64,000 nucleotides of DNA, from positions 372,001-436,000 of the forward strand of contig NZ_JAMJPL010000003.1 of assembly GCF_023555055.1 (NCBI RefSeq), written 5' to 3'. This DNA comes from Marinobacter sp. ATCH36 (GTDB taxonomy: Bacteria > Pseudomonadota > Gammaproteobacteria > Pseudomonadales > Oleiphilaceae). The notes beneath the pieces were generated by a model. It was given only the letters and a program-made list of their open reading frames with translations. It was not told where the DNA came from and ran no database searches. Positions 52,061 through 61,158 of this stretch are shown one piece after another (the stretch's first letter is position 1; each line of letters begins with the position of its first letter). The translations under genes were made by a program, and so were the position numbers.

Positions 52061-53179
52061 TCAGTCAGTCGAGCGGGTAATGATCGCGTCTTCTTTTTCC
52101 TTGCGACGGGCAACTTCTTCGCGAATCAGCCGCTCCAGGTCGTCGGTCAGGTTGGCGTTATCAAGTTTCTGATTCGGCTTGCCCGACATGTAGAACAGGT
52201 TTTTCGGGCTGCCGCCAGTCAGGCCGAGATCTGCAACCTTGGCCTCGCCAGGACCGTTGACGATACAACCGATAATGGCAACATCAAGCGACTCGTTGAC
52301 ATCTTCCAGCCGGGCTTCCAGATCGTTCATGGTCTGTATCACATCGAAGTTCTGACGCGAACAACTCGGGCAGGCGACAAAATTGATGCCACGGCTGCGC
52401 AATCGAAGGCTCTTGAGTATGTCGAAGCCAACTTTGATCTCCTGCACCGGATCCGCAGCCAGAGATACACGGATGGTATCGCCGATGCCATCCATCAGCA
52501 GCATGCCAAGGCCAATTGAAGATTTCACGGTACCGGAACGAAAACCGCCCGCCTCTGTGATACCGAGATGAAGCGGCTGCTCAATTTGTGAGGCAATCTG
52601 GCGATACGCCGCCACCGTCATGAACACTTCAGACGCCTTGAGGCTGACCTTGAAGTCCTGGAAATCGTGCTTATCGAGAATGTCGATATGACGCATGGCC
52701 GACTCCACCAGTGCCTCGGGTGTCGGCTCTCCATATTTGCGTTGCAGAGCCTTCTCCAGTGAACCGGCATTCACTCCGATGCGAATCGGGATATTACGGT
52801 CACGGGCGGCGCTGATGACCGCACTGACACGGTCATCACGGCCAATGTTACCCGGGTTGATCCGAAGGCAGTCCACACCGAGCTCCGCAACTCTCAGGGC
52901 AATGCGGTGATCAAAGTGGATATCCGCCACCAGTGGCACGGATACCATGGACCGGATTTTACCGAAAGCCTCCGCGGCATCCATGGACGGCACGGATACC
53001 CTGACAATATCAGCACCGGCTTCCTGGAGCGCACGGATCTGGCCGACGGTTGCTTCCACATCACAGGTATTGGTGTTGGTCATGCTCTGAACAGCGATCG
53101 GAGCATCACCACCCACAGGAACATCACCCACCATTATCTGGCGGGATTTACGTCTTTTGATCGGAGATTCGTGAATCAT
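52061..53179 (-). CDS. ispG: 4-hydroxy-3-methylbut-2-en-1-yl diphosphate synthase IspG
   Basis: [4Fe-4S] enzyme of the non-mevalonate isoprenoid pathway. It converts methylerythritol cyclodiphosphate to HMBPP. The 372-residue protein shows the TIM-barrel start [20 protein letters not shown] and the cluster cysteines in [13 protein letters not shown] and [13 protein letters not shown]. Length is normal for the gammaproteobacterial type. It is encoded between rodZ and hisS. Confidence 0.97.
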   Translation of the reverse strand: MIHESPIKRRKSRQIMVGDVPVGGDAPIAVQSMTNTNTCDVEATVGQIRALQEAGADIVRVSVPSMDAAEAFGKIRSMVSVPLVADIHFDHRIALRVAELGVDCLRINPGNIGRDDRVSAVISAARDRNIPIRIGVNAGSLEKALQRKYGEPTPEALVESAMRHIDILDKHDFQDFKVSLKASEVFMTVAAYRQIASQIEQPLHLGITEAGGFRSGTVKSSIGLGMLLMDGIGDTIRVSLAADPVQEIKVGFDILKSLRLRSRGINFVACPSCSRQNFDVIQTMNDLEARLEDVNESLDVAIIGCIVNGPGEAKVADLGLTGGSPKNLFYMSGKPNQKLDNANLTDDLERLIREEVARRKEKEDAIITRSTD

Positions 53180-53212
53180 AGCCTGCCAACCGGAAAAGTG
53201 TGTTCGTAACTG

Positions 53213-54208
53213 TCAGATATCCAGAGTGAATTCTGCGCGGTTGTTGACGACCCGGAAACCGGACATATCTACCGGATCACCATCAAAACGTATTGTATCG
53301 ATGGCATCAACGGCCCCTACAATCACGTCAATCGGCACCCTGCCGGACACTTCAATCCGGTCGCCATTTTGCTGCAGGGAACCCACGAGACGATTGCCGG
53401 CGGAGTCTGTTACCTGAACCCAGCATTCATCGCTGAACGTCATTTCCAACCGAGCGTTTCCAACTGCGGCATCCGGCTGCGCACTTTCCTCGAACGCTGG
53501 CTCTGGAGTACTGGTAACCACCGGTACGCGGCTCTCGCCAGCGTCGGCAGACGGTGCCGGTAGACTTACCTCTGCAACAGTCGACTCTTCCACCATCGGC
53601 TCGTTGTCCAACTGCACGGGCTCTACTGTCTCAGCCACTTCACTGGTGCCACTGACGACCTCGGAAGATTCGCTACTTTCAGGCTCTGCTTGCTCGGGCT
53701 CTGTTTGTTCCGGCTCCTGCTCCGCCGGCTCGCTCACCTCGGGCGCCGTATCGGAGCTGTCTGGTTCTTCCGGAGCGGAAGCCGAATCCATGGTGTCGAC
53801 AAAACGAAGGCCAACAAACGCCACTATCCCGATAATCAGGATAAAGAACAGGAGCTTTGCCACCCGCCGCTTCTGACGCCTGCGGCGCTCAATATCGACC
53901 AGTGGATTCAGCTCTTCCGCCTGGGCTTTCTCCTGGCGTAGCGGTTCCAGCTCCTTATCGAGAGTCGCGATTACGGTATCCGGGTCTAGGTCCACCTGGC
54001 GCGCATAGATTCTGACATACCCCTTCAGGAACAGTTCACTGTCGATCTGCCCATAATCACCATCTTCAATGGCATGAATGACTGCCGGGCGCAGGTGTTG
54101 GGCATCAGCTACCGCAGAGACACTCAGCCCCTTTTGTTCCCGCGCACGCTTGAGTTGATAGCCTGCGGGCTCATTCACCACTGGCTGTTGTGTGTCATCA
54201 CTGTCCAT
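53213..54208 (-). CDS. rodZ: Cytoskeleton/cell-shape protein RodZ
   Basis: Membrane protein linking MreB to the wall-elongation machinery. The 331-residue protein has an N-terminal helix-turn-helix of Xre type (about 16-85, LKRAREQKGLSVSAVADAQH), a basic juxtamembrane segment and one membrane helix (about 117-136, VAKLLFFILIIGIVAFVGLR). A Glu/Pro/Ser-rich periplasmic linker follows. The C-terminal beta-rich domain (DUF4115 type) is at about 250-331 (MTFSDECWVQVTDSAGNRLV). Its start overlaps the end of pilW by 11 bases, and ispG follows by 33. Confidence 0.95.
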   Translation of the reverse strand: MDSDDTQQPVVNEPAGYQLKRAREQKGLSVSAVADAQHLRPAVIHAIEDGDYGQIDSELFLKGYVRIYARQVDLDPDTVIATLDKELEPLRQEKAQAEELNPLVDIERRRRQKRRVAKLLFFILIIGIVAFVGLRFVDTMDSASAPEEPDSSDTAPEVSEPAEQEPEQTEPEQAEPESSESSEVVSGTSEVAETVEPVQLDNEPMVEESTVAEVSLPAPSADAGESRVPVVTSTPEPAFEESAQPDAAVGNARLEMTFSDECWVQVTDSAGNRLVGSLQQNGDRIEVSGRVPIDVIVGAVDAIDTIRFDGDPVDMSGFRVVNNRAEFTLDI

Positions 54209-55013
54209 TTGAGGTCATCACCCTGTATTGTTGGTATTCCACAGAGTTCGGGAAATTGTTCTTCAATTGCAGCCCCAGACTGGACGCTTGGTCACGATCA
54301 CCAAAATGGCTCGCAATACGAATTCCCGTGTAGAGGCTCTCCGGGGAGTGGCGAAGATTCTTGTTTCGTTGCATCAGAGTCGCCAGCCGACTGTAATGTC
54401 GGGATGCAGCCTGGTAGTTCCCGGACTCCACCAGCGTACGAGACAGGGCGAGCAGCGATCTGGCATCGCCGCGGGACAATTCAACAGCCCGTCGATAGGC
54501 AGTAATCGCACCCTCCAGGTTGCCGATCCTTTCTTCGGTCAGGCCCAGGTTGAAAAAGACCGAAGCTCTCTCACCATAGCCGGTGTCCCTGGACGCCGCG
54601 AGAAACTGATCACGGGCATCTTCAAACCGTCGCTGCCCATACAGGTAAGCCCCATAGTAGACTCGCCCGCGGGTATAATCGGGATCATTTTGCAGGGCTT
54701 CCCTGAACGACCTCTCTGCCAGCTCGGGTTCACCCTCAGATTGATAGATCAGTCCCTTGGCCGCCAGAGCACCCGGATTCTCCGGCGAAAGCTCCAACGC
54801 ACGATCAAGGTGGTTTCTGGCCCGATCGATATTATCCTGACCAATGTAAGCCGTTGCCAGCTGAACATAGTTCCTGACCGCTTTGTCGCGGTCGGCTTCA
54901 CGAGCGAACCGGCTGTCCGTGTTGGTCACACAACCTGTGACCAACATTGCCAGCAACACCATGGCAAATGCCGCCCGGCCCCGGTTTACTGGTTCAGATG
55001 TCACAGTTGGCAT
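54198..55013 (-). CDS. pilW: Type IV pilus biogenesis/stability lipoprotein PilW (PilF)
   Basis: Outer-membrane pilotin needed for secretin PilQ assembly. The 271-residue protein has a lipoprotein signal peptide with lipobox VTGC near residue 28. About six TPR repeats follow, such as VQLATAYIGQDNIDRARNHL, GALAAKGLIYQSEGEPELAE and AEERIGNL-type helices. Position between rlmN and rodZ agrees with P. aeruginosa pilF. It suggests that the organism makes type IV pili, although no other pilus genes are in the window. Confidence 0.92.
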   Translation of the reverse strand: MPTVTSEPVNRGRAAFAMVLLAMLVTGCVTNTDSRFAREADRDKAVRNYVQLATAYIGQDNIDRARNHLDRALELSPENPGALAAKGLIYQSEGEPELAERSFREALQNDPDYTRGRVYYGAYLYGQRRFEDARDQFLAASRDTGYGERASVFFNLGLTEERIGNLEGAITAYRRAVELSRGDARSLLALSRTLVESGNYQAASRHYSRLATLMQRNKNLRHSPESLYTGIRIASHFGDRDQASSLGLQLKNNFPNSVEYQQYRVMTSNGQ

Positions 55014-55049
55014 TTCCTCTTATCATCAGGGGTGAAACCTCACCCGGGT

Positions 55050-56162
55050 TCATGGACTGACCTGGTGCACCTGTATATAACGCTGACTTCTTTTCGTCCG
55101 ATCTTCCACCTTGCCCACAAGCTGGCCACATGCTGCATCAATATCATCGCCACGGGTTGTTCTGACAGTTGCAATATAGCCTGCCTCGTTGAGAACCGCT
55201 TGAAACCGACGGGTGGCATTCATGCTCGGCCGCCGGAAATCGCTCTCCGGGAAGGGGTTAAAGGGGATCAGATTGATCTTGCACGGCAGACCACGCAATA
55301 CAACGGCCAGTTCCCTGGCTTGCTCCGGTTGATCATTGACCCCTTCAATCACTGTGTACTCGATGGTCGCCTTGCGCTTGTCCGGCAAACGGGCCAGGTA
55401 GCGACGGGTGGCGGCCAGCAATTCCGAAATCGGATACTTTTTATTCAATGGCACCAATTGGTTACGCAATTCATCATTGGGGGCATGAAGCGAAATGGCC
55501 AGTGAAACATCGGTAACCTCGCCCAGCCGGTCGATCGCCGGAACCACGCCAGAAGTGCTGACCGTAACCCGTCGCTTGGAGATACCGTAGGCCAGGTCCT
55601 CCATCATCAGGTTCATGGCGTCAACGACGTTATCAAAGTTCAGCAGCGGTTCGCCCATCCCCATCATCACCACATTGGTAATCGGGCGGTCGGGACCTGG
55701 TTCGAAAGGCATGAAAGCCTTGCGGGCCACCCAGACCTGACCAATTATTTCGGCAGCGGTCAGGTTACGGTTGAAGCCGCGCTTTCCTGTTGAGCAAAAG
55801 GTGCAGTCCAGACTACAGCCGATCTGGGAGGAAACACACAGGGTTCCGCGCTCGCCGTCGGGAATCAGCACAGTCTCGACACTGTTGCCGTTGTCCATGC
55901 GCATTACCCACTTGCGGGTGCCGTCTTTCGACGATTCATCGTAGACCACTTCCGGCCCGCGAATCTCTGCCACGCTCTTCAGTTTTTCCCGCAGCGCCTT
56001 ACTCATATTGGTCATTTGATCGAAGTCATCGGCACCGCGCTGATGAATCCACTGAAGCACCTGCGTTGCCCGGAAACGCTTCTCCCCCAGGGATTCGAAG
56101 AAAGCCTCCATTTTGGCCTTCGGCATTCCCAGAAGGTTGGTTTTCTCAGCAACAGCTGTCAT
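55050..56162 (-). CDS. rlmN: Dual-specificity 23S rRNA/tRNA adenine-C2 methyltransferase RlmN
   Basis: Radical-SAM enzyme that methylates A2503 of 23S rRNA and A37 of some tRNAs. The start is the ATG at 56162-56160 with GAGG nine bases upstream; the 20 further codons to 56222 are not conserved. The 370-residue product has the radical-SAM cysteines in [19 protein letters not shown] and the [11 protein letters not shown] motif. The catalytic cysteine that forms the methylated intermediate is in [11 protein letters not shown]. Located between ndk and pilW. Confidence 0.96.
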   Translation of the reverse strand: MTAVAEKTNLLGMPKAKMEAFFESLGEKRFRATQVLQWIHQRGADDFDQMTNMSKALREKLKSVAEIRGPEVVYDESSKDGTRKWVMRMDNGNSVETVLIPDGERGTLCVSSQIGCSLDCTFCSTGKRGFNRNLTAAEIIGQVWVARKAFMPFEPGPDRPITNVVMMGMGEPLLNFDNVVDAMNLMMEDLAYGISKRRVTVSTSGVVPAIDRLGEVTDVSLAISLHAPNDELRNQLVPLNKKYPISELLAATRRYLARLPDKRKATIEYTVIEGVNDQPEQARELAVVLRGLPCKINLIPFNPFPESDFRRPSMNATRRFQAVLNEAGYIATVRTTRGDDIDAACGQLVGKVEDRTKRSQRYIQVHQVSP

Positions 56163-56222
56163 TTCATAACCTCGATCAGATAACCAATCCCGACCGGAAA
56201 ATCCGGCCGGGAGCCAGCTCAA

Positions 56223-56651
56223 TCAACCGCGCGGGCAGATCTCGCTGTCATTGAAAAAGTACGCGATTTCACGCTCGGCTGACGCGGCTGAATCCGAACC
56301 GTGAACGGCGTTGGCATCGATGGACGACGCGAAGTCGGCGCGAATGGTGCCAGCGTCTGCTTCCTTCGGGTTGGTAGCACCCATCAGATCACGATTTTTC
56401 AGGATAGCACCTTCGCCTTCCAGAACCTGAACAATCACCGGGCCAGACGTCATGAAAGCAACCAGATCATTGAAAAACGGCCGCTCCTTGTGCTCGGCAT
56501 AAAAGCCTTCTGCCTGCTCCTGTGTCAGATGCATCATCTTCGCGGCAACAATGGTCAGGCCCGCTTTTTCAAAACGGGTGTAAATCTCGCCGATCACATT
56601 TTTTGCGACTGCGTCGGGCTTGATAATCGAGAGCGTGCGCTCGTTTGCCAT
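56223..56651 (-). CDS. ndk: Nucleoside diphosphate kinase
   Basis: Balances NTP pools by transferring the gamma phosphate through a phosphohistidine. The 142-residue protein begins [20 protein letters not shown]. It carries [20 protein letters not shown] and the active histidine in [20 protein letters not shown]. Length is standard. A promoter (56693-56721) is embedded in the end of iscS, and only 67 bases separate ndk from the iscS stop. Confidence 0.98.
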   Translation of the reverse strand: MANERTLSIIKPDAVAKNVIGEIYTRFEKAGLTIVAAKMMHLTQEQAEGFYAEHKERPFFNDLVAFMTSGPVIVQVLEGEGAILKNRDLMGATNPKEADAGTIRADFASSIDANAVHGSDSAASAEREIAYFFNDSEICPRG

Positions 56652-56692
56652 GATCTGTCTCCATTCAGGTTCAGAAAAATTTCAGGGTTGGG

Positions 56693-56721
56693 ATTATACG
56701 CAGTCCGGAGGCTACTGCCTA
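56693..56721 (-). promoter_or_regulatory. Probable ndk promoter overlapping the iscS stop
   Basis: On the minus strand TAGGCA (including the iscS TAG stop codon), a 17-base spacer and a perfect TATAAT lie about 40 bases before the ndk ATG. Confidence 0.6.
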
Positions 56722-57867
56722 CCGCACTGAACGGAGACGGCTAACAACGTCAACGATTTGCGTCGCTGCAAAGTCAATTTCCTCGGTTGTGGAAAAGCGA
56801 CCGAAGGAGAACCGGAGAGCGCGATGCGCTTGCTCATCGTCCAGCCCAATGCCTTTCAATACAAACGAAGGTTCAATCGTCGCCGATGAGCAGGCCGACC
56901 CGGAAGAAACCGCCAGATTCCTCAACCCCAGCATCAATGACTCTGCATCTACTCCTGCAAACGACAGATTCACGATGCCGGGGACCCGGTGTGAATCACT
57001 GCCATTGAGTGTTACGCCTTCCAGGCTGTCCAGACCCGCCAGAAAACGACTGCGGATGCCTTCCAGCATCTGTTTTTCCTGCTCCAGTTGTTCACTGGCG
57101 AGTTCGAACGCCTTGCCCATACCCACGATCTGGTGCGTAGGCAGCGTACCAGATCGCATACCACGCTCGTGACCGCCACCATGAATCTGCGACTCAATGC
57201 GCACGTCCGGTGAACGGCGGACATACAGCGCACCAACGCCTTTGGGACCGTATACCTTGTGAGCAGAAAGCGATAGCAGGTCCACCGGGGCAGAGCTGAC
57301 ATCTACTTCGGTTTTACCAGCGGCCTGGGCCGCATCCACATGAAACAACACCCCACGATCCCGAAGTGCGGCGCCAATCGAAGCGATATCGGTCTGACAA
57401 CCCAACTCGTTGTTAACCATCATCAGGCTCACCAGAACGGTATTGTCCCGAAGCGACTTTTCGACCTGCTCCACCCCAATACGACCATCACTACCGGGAG
57501 CCAGCCAGGTCACACTCACACCCTGCTTCTCAAGCCAGGTACAGGTATCGAGAACGGCCTTGTGCTCAATAACAGACGTTACAATATGGGGGTTCTCGCG
57601 GCCTGGAATGGCACCCTTTATCGCCAGGTTATCGGATTCGGTGGCACCGGACGTCCAGACAATCTCTCGCGGATCAGCGTGTATAAGGTTTGCCACATGG
57701 CGACGGGCTCCCTCTACCGCGGCTTCGGCTTGCCAGCCATAAGCATGGGTACGGGAGGCGGGGTTGCCGAAAACGCCGTCGATTGTGAGGTATTTACACA
57801 TTTCTTCGGCAACAACGGGATCTACGGGCGTGGTCGCCGCATAATCCATATAGACGGGTTTTTTCAT
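56719..57867 (-). CDS. iscS: Cysteine desulfurase IscS, lacking the C-terminal IscU-contact tail
   Basis: PLP enzyme that takes sulfur from cysteine to an active-site persulfide. The 382-residue protein has [13 protein letters not shown], the PLP lysine in [10 protein letters not shown] (Lys204), His102 and the sulfur-carrying cysteine in [10 protein letters not shown] (Cys326). The body is very close to group I IscS, but it ends at SRLRSVR. The last roughly 20 residues of standard IscS (the SPLW...GVDL...W region) are missing. Those residues help dock IscU. The next gene downstream is ndk; iscU, iscA, hscB, hscA, fdx and iscX are absent here. Sulfur delivery to tRNA thiolation or to a SUF-type system elsewhere is the likely role. 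Confidence 0.92.
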   Translation of the reverse strand: MKKPVYMDYAATTPVDPVVAEEMCKYLTIDGVFGNPASRTHAYGWQAEAAVEGARRHVANLIHADPREIVWTSGATESDNLAIKGAIPGRENPHIVTSVIEHKAVLDTCTWLEKQGVSVTWLAPGSDGRIGVEQVEKSLRDNTVLVSLMMVNNELGCQTDIASIGAALRDRGVLFHVDAAQAAGKTEVDVSSAPVDLLSLSAHKVYGPKGVGALYVRRSPDVRIESQIHGGGHERGMRSGTLPTHQIVGMGKAFELASEQLEQEKQMLEGIRSRFLAGLDSLEGVTLNGSDSHRVPGIVNLSFAGVDAESLMLGLRNLAVSSGSACSSATIEPSFVLKGIGLDDEQAHRALRFSFGRFSTTEEIDFAATQIVDVVSRLRSVR

Positions 57868-57887
57868 AGGGGTTTCAGGATAATCGT

Positions 57888-58385
57888 TCAGGCCGGCGCC
57901 TGATCACTGAGGCGCTCGGTGTTAATCGTCTGTGAATCACCTTCGGAATGACGCCTGTTTTGCCGGCTGGCAACCACCTGAATTTCCCGTTTCCTCATCA
58001 GATCGCCAAGGCTTATATCGCTCAGGAACTGATGGATCTGGTCGCTCAGATCAGACCACAGGTGGTGGGTCAGACATTTTTCGCCATTCTGGCAATCACC
58101 CTTATTACCGCAACGAGTGGTATCCAGGGATTCGCTGACCGCGTCTACCACCTCAGCAATGAAGACGCCGTCTGGTTCCCGGCTAAGGCGATAGCCACCG
58201 CCAGGTCCCCGGATACTGGTCACTAGCTTGTGACGACGCAGGCGGGAAAACAGCTGCTCAAGATAGGATAGGGAAATCTCCTGCCGGGCAGATATATCGG
58301 CCAGACTGACCGGCCCCTGATCCCCGTGGAGGGCCAGATCCAGCATTGCCGTCACCGCATAGCGGCCTTTGGTGGTCAGTCTCAT
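57888..58385 (-). CDS. iscR: Fe-S cluster-responsive regulator IscR
   Basis: Rrf2-family repressor that senses [2Fe-2S] status. The 165-residue protein has the N-terminal winged helix ([38 protein letters not shown]). The cluster ligands Cys92, Cys98, Cys104 and His107 are all present, at the same positions as in E. coli. It precedes iscS by 20 bases. The promoter region carries a type-1-like IscR site, so autorepression is likely. Confidence 0.95.
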   Translation of the reverse strand: MRLTTKGRYAVTAMLDLALHGDQGPVSLADISARQEISLSYLEQLFSRLRRHKLVTSIRGPGGGYRLSREPDGVFIAEVVDAVSESLDTTRCGNKGDCQNGEKCLTHHLWSDLSDQIHQFLSDISLGDLMRKREIQVVASRQNRRHSEGDSQTINTERLSDQAPA

Positions 58386-58429
58386 AAACTCAGCCCCGGT
58401 CAGGGATTGATTCGGCTTTAATTCAGCCG

Positions 58430-58462
58430 AGTATGAATTGACCCACTATTTCAGTCAAGTAT
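58430..58462 (-). promoter_or_regulatory. iscR promoter with type-1-like IscR site
   Basis: On the minus strand TTGACT, a 17-base spacer and CATACT form a promoter. The stretch ATACTTGACTGAAATAGT (58462-58445) matches one full arm and centre of the E. coli type-1 IscR consensus, while the second arm is degenerate. It covers the -35 element. Confidence 0.65.
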
Positions 58463-59254
58463 TCACCTCTGTGAGGGCTCGTCATCCCGCACGCAGTCGA
58501 AGTCCTCCTCCGGCAGTGGCGGCATTTCACCATTCTGATACTCGCTGTTAACTTTTCTCAGTGCCTTGCACATGTTTTCAATACGGTCATCCACGACATG
58601 CATGTGGTCCAGCAGGCTACGCATGGCACGGGCAACCGGGTCCGGCATTTCCTCGGTAACGCCGTAAGCATCGAAGCCCATGCGCTCTTCCATTTCTTTA
58701 CGGCGGTCACTGTCCTCGTCTTTACGTTTGGCAACCACACGGCCCGGAATCCCGACTACGGTCGCTCCGGCGGGTACTGCTTTGGTGACCACCGAGTTGG
58801 AACCGATCTTGGCACCCTCTCCTACTTCGAAGGGCCCCAGGATCTTGGCGCCAGCACCCACCACAACGCCATTGCCCAACGTCGGGTGTCGTTTTCCTTT
58901 GTTCCAGCTGGTTCCGCCCAGAGTTACGCCCTGGTACAGCGTCACGTCGTCACCAATGATCGTGGTTTCACCAATAACGACACCCATGCCGTGATCGATG
59001 AAAAAGCGACGGCCAATCGTCGCACCAGGGTGAATTTCAATCCCGGTAAGCCAACGGGCAAGCGTGGAGAAGGTACGCGCCAGCCACTTCAGGCCCAGAT
59101 TCCATAGCCAATGCGAAAACCGGTGGCACAGGAGCGCATGAAGTCCTGGATAATTCGTCAGAACCTCAAAGGTGTTACGAGCTGCGGGATCACGATGAAA
59201 CACACTGTTTACATCTTCCCTTAAACGTTCAAACATAACCCTATTCCTGCTCAC
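58463..59254 (-). CDS. cysE: Serine O-acetyltransferase
   Basis: Makes O-acetylserine, the precursor for cysteine synthesis. The 263-residue protein has an N-terminal helical domain ([20 protein letters not shown]). The left-handed parallel beta helix of hexapeptide repeats follows at about 70-190 ([40 protein letters not shown]). The tail is acidic. It overlaps trmJ by 14 bases. Supply of cysteine beside the IscS desulfurase is a conserved neighbourhood. Confidence 0.96.
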   Translation of the reverse strand: MSRNRVMFERLREDVNSVFHRDPAARNTFEVLTNYPGLHALLCHRFSHWLWNLGLKWLARTFSTLARWLTGIEIHPGATIGRRFFIDHGMGVVIGETTIIGDDVTLYQGVTLGGTSWNKGKRHPTLGNGVVVGAGAKILGPFEVGEGAKIGSNSVVTKAVPAGATVVGIPGRVVAKRKDEDSDRRKEMEERMGFDAYGVTEEMPDPVARAMRSLLDHMHVVDDRIENMCKALRKVNSEYQNGEMPPLPEEDFDCVRDDEPSQR

Positions 59255-60095
59255 CGGCTGCTGAGCCAGCCTTTAAAGTATTTGATCCGGATCGGTCCGT
59301 ACCGGCGGATTTCTGCACAGCGGTCAGGACACCCCGGAGAATATTGATTTCTGTCTGATCCAGTTTCGCTCTCTGAAAAAGACGGCGCAACCGGGTCATC
59401 AACAATCCGGGTTTCTCGCGGCGATGGAAATCAACATCAACCAGCACCTGCTCAAGATGCTCGAAGAAACCCTCGACGTCTCTTACCGGTGCCGGAGGAA
59501 CATCCCAGCCAGCATCCCCCGGCGCAGTCATGGGCTTGAGATATGGGCTGCCATCGCCACCTTCAAGCCCCCTCAGATAATGCATGCGCAATTCATAACA
59601 CATCACCTGAACCGCCATGGACAGATTCAACGAACTGTAGTCCGGGTTCGACGGAATATGAATGTGAAAGTGGCAACGCTGCAGCTCTTCGTTACTCAGG
59701 CCATGATTTTCCCGTCCGAATACCACCGCAACCGGACCAGCTCCTGAGTGCTCCGACGCCATGGCGGCAGCGTCAGGCGGCGCGATAACGGGCCAGGGCA
59801 CCTTGCGACCCCGGGCGCTGGTGCCCATAACGCAGACACAGTCCTCAATAGCTTCGTCAAGGCTGTTAACAACCCGGGCATTATCCAGTACATCCGAAGC
59901 TCCCGCCGCCCGCGCGTAAGAGGTTTCATCAGGAAACGACACCGGATTAACCAACCAGAGACTGCCCAGCGCCATATTTTTCATGGCCCTCGCTACGGCT
60001 CCAATATTGCCGGAATGAGACGTTTCAACCAGAACAATCCTGATCTGGTCATCAAAGGTGTCGGTGCCCTCCTGGGGCATCGCGGACTTGTGCAT
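59241..60095 (-). CDS. trmJ: tRNA (cytidine/uridine-2'-O)-methyltransferase TrmJ
   Basis: SPOUT methyltransferase that modifies position 32 of several tRNAs. The 284-residue protein has an N-terminal catalytic domain with [35 protein letters not shown] and the knot motif [19 protein letters not shown]-terminal helical domain follows ([11 protein letters not shown]). The start used is the ATG at 60095; MPQEGTD five codons in is an alternative. It is divergent from suhB, as in related genomes. Confidence 0.93.
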   Translation of the reverse strand: MHKSAMPQEGTDTFDDQIRIVLVETSHSGNIGAVARAMKNMALGSLWLVNPVSFPDETSYARAAGASDVLDNARVVNSLDEAIEDCVCVMGTSARGRKVPWPVIAPPDAAAMASEHSGAGPVAVVFGRENHGLSNEELQRCHFHIHIPSNPDYSSLNLSMAVQVMCYELRMHYLRGLEGGDGSPYLKPMTAPGDAGWDVPPAPVRDVEGFFEHLEQVLVDVDFHRREKPGLLMTRLRRLFQRAKLDQTEINILRGVLTAVQKSAGTDRSGSNTLKAGSAAGEQE

Positions 60096-60283
60096 AGCGC
60101 TCGTGTCTCTGTAGTAATCTGCCTATGGAATTCCGGGGAAGGCGCGCATGATACCAGATTTTTCACCTCTGCTGCCTCTCCGGATAAGCCCTGATACAGC
60201 GCCATCAGTGACATCACCGAGTCGAAAAACATACAAGCGGCGTCAGTTTTTGCTATCCTATGCGGCCTTCACACACCCGGATA

Positions 60284-61093
60284 ATGAACACTCAGATGCA
60301 ACCAGCTATTAAAATGGCCCTGCGCGTCGCGCGTCAGGGGTCCGACTATCTGAAAGCACACTTCGAACGCCAGGAACCGAATGGCGACACCGAGGACCGC
60401 CGCAAGCAACTCGAGCGGGTCGAGCAGTCTGTTTACGACAATTTTTCCGAACAGCTCGAAAAGTCCTACAAGGACCACATGATCGCACCGCTGAATGAAG
60501 CGGATGCTGACGGTAACGACAAGAGCTGGCACATATTCCCGGTGCTCGGGCGCGAAAACTTTCTGCGTGGTATTCCTGATTTCGCATTGGCGCTGCTGCA
60601 GAAGAAAAACAACCGCACCGAAAACCTGCTGCTCATCAACCCAGTCACCGGTGAAGAATATTCTGCCAGTCGCGGCCATGGTGCGGCTCTGAATAGCCGG
60701 CGCGTGCGCACCAGCGAAGTCAAGCACGCCGACCGCGCCGCCGTGGTCAGCAACCTTCTGGATCAGACCCGACATGGTGACGACCCGCTGATGTGGGGCG
60801 AGATGGCATCATTGCTGGCCCGGGACAGCAGCATGTTCCGCACGGCCGGCTGTGTTGCGCTGGATATTGCCAGAGTATCTTCAGGGCATCTGGACGCTGC
60901 CGTTATTTTCCGTCCTGAGCCCGCAGATCTTGCCATTGGCGTCACCCTGGCTCTGGAATCCGGCGCCCTGACCGGTGATTTCTCGGGCAACCCGTCAACC
61001 GAGCGGGCCAAACAGCTTATTGTCGCCAACCCCAAGCTGTTCCGGGAAGTACTGAAAACCCTGCACCCCTTCCGGGGCCGCCTGCCACGCTGA
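60284..61093 (+). CDS. suhB: SuhB homologue lacking the catalytic metal sites (probable pseudoenzyme)
   Basis: By fold and position this is the SuhB orthologue (divergent from trmJ, 269 residues from the ATG at 60284). The inositol monophosphatase active-site motifs are gone. The EESG region reads IAPLNEADADG (67-77). DPLDGTTNF reads FPVLGRENF (85-93), losing both metal-binding aspartates. RPWDFAAG reads PEPADLAIG (211-219), where one Asp remains. Surrounding structure is preserved: GIPDFALALL, SASRGHGAALN, MFRTAGCVALDIARVSSGHLD. In E. coli SuhB also serves in rRNA transcription antitermination with NusA, independent of catalysis. That is the plausible retained role, but it is inference. Confidence 0.85.
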   Translation: MNTQMQPAIKMALRVARQGSDYLKAHFERQEPNGDTEDRRKQLERVEQSVYDNFSEQLEKSYKDHMIAPLNEADADGNDKSWHIFPVLGRENFLRGIPDFALALLQKKNNRTENLLLINPVTGEEYSASRGHGAALNSRRVRTSEVKHADRAAVVSNLLDQTRHGDDPLMWGEMASLLARDSSMFRTAGCVALDIARVSSGHLDAAVIFRPEPADLAIGVTLALESGALTGDFSGNPSTERAKQLIVANPKLFREVLKTLHPFRGRLPR

Positions 61094-61106
61094 ACCGGCC
61101 AGGCAC

Positions 61107-61143
61107 AAAAAAGCCGCAACACCTGAGGGGTTGCGGCTTTTTT
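61107..61143. terminator. Bidirectional rho-independent terminator between suhB and secF
   Basis: A long stem (AAAAAAGCCGCAAC with GTTGCGGCTTTTTT) and an A-run/T-run on either side lie 13 bases past the suhB stop and 15 bases past the convergent secF stop. Confidence 0.93.
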
Positions 61144-61158
61144 GTGGCTGCCACCGAA

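Noticed and set aside
54228-55505. 425-residue open frame on the + strand
   Set aside because: Spans antisense of pilW, the intergenic gap and part of rlmN; not a coherent protein.
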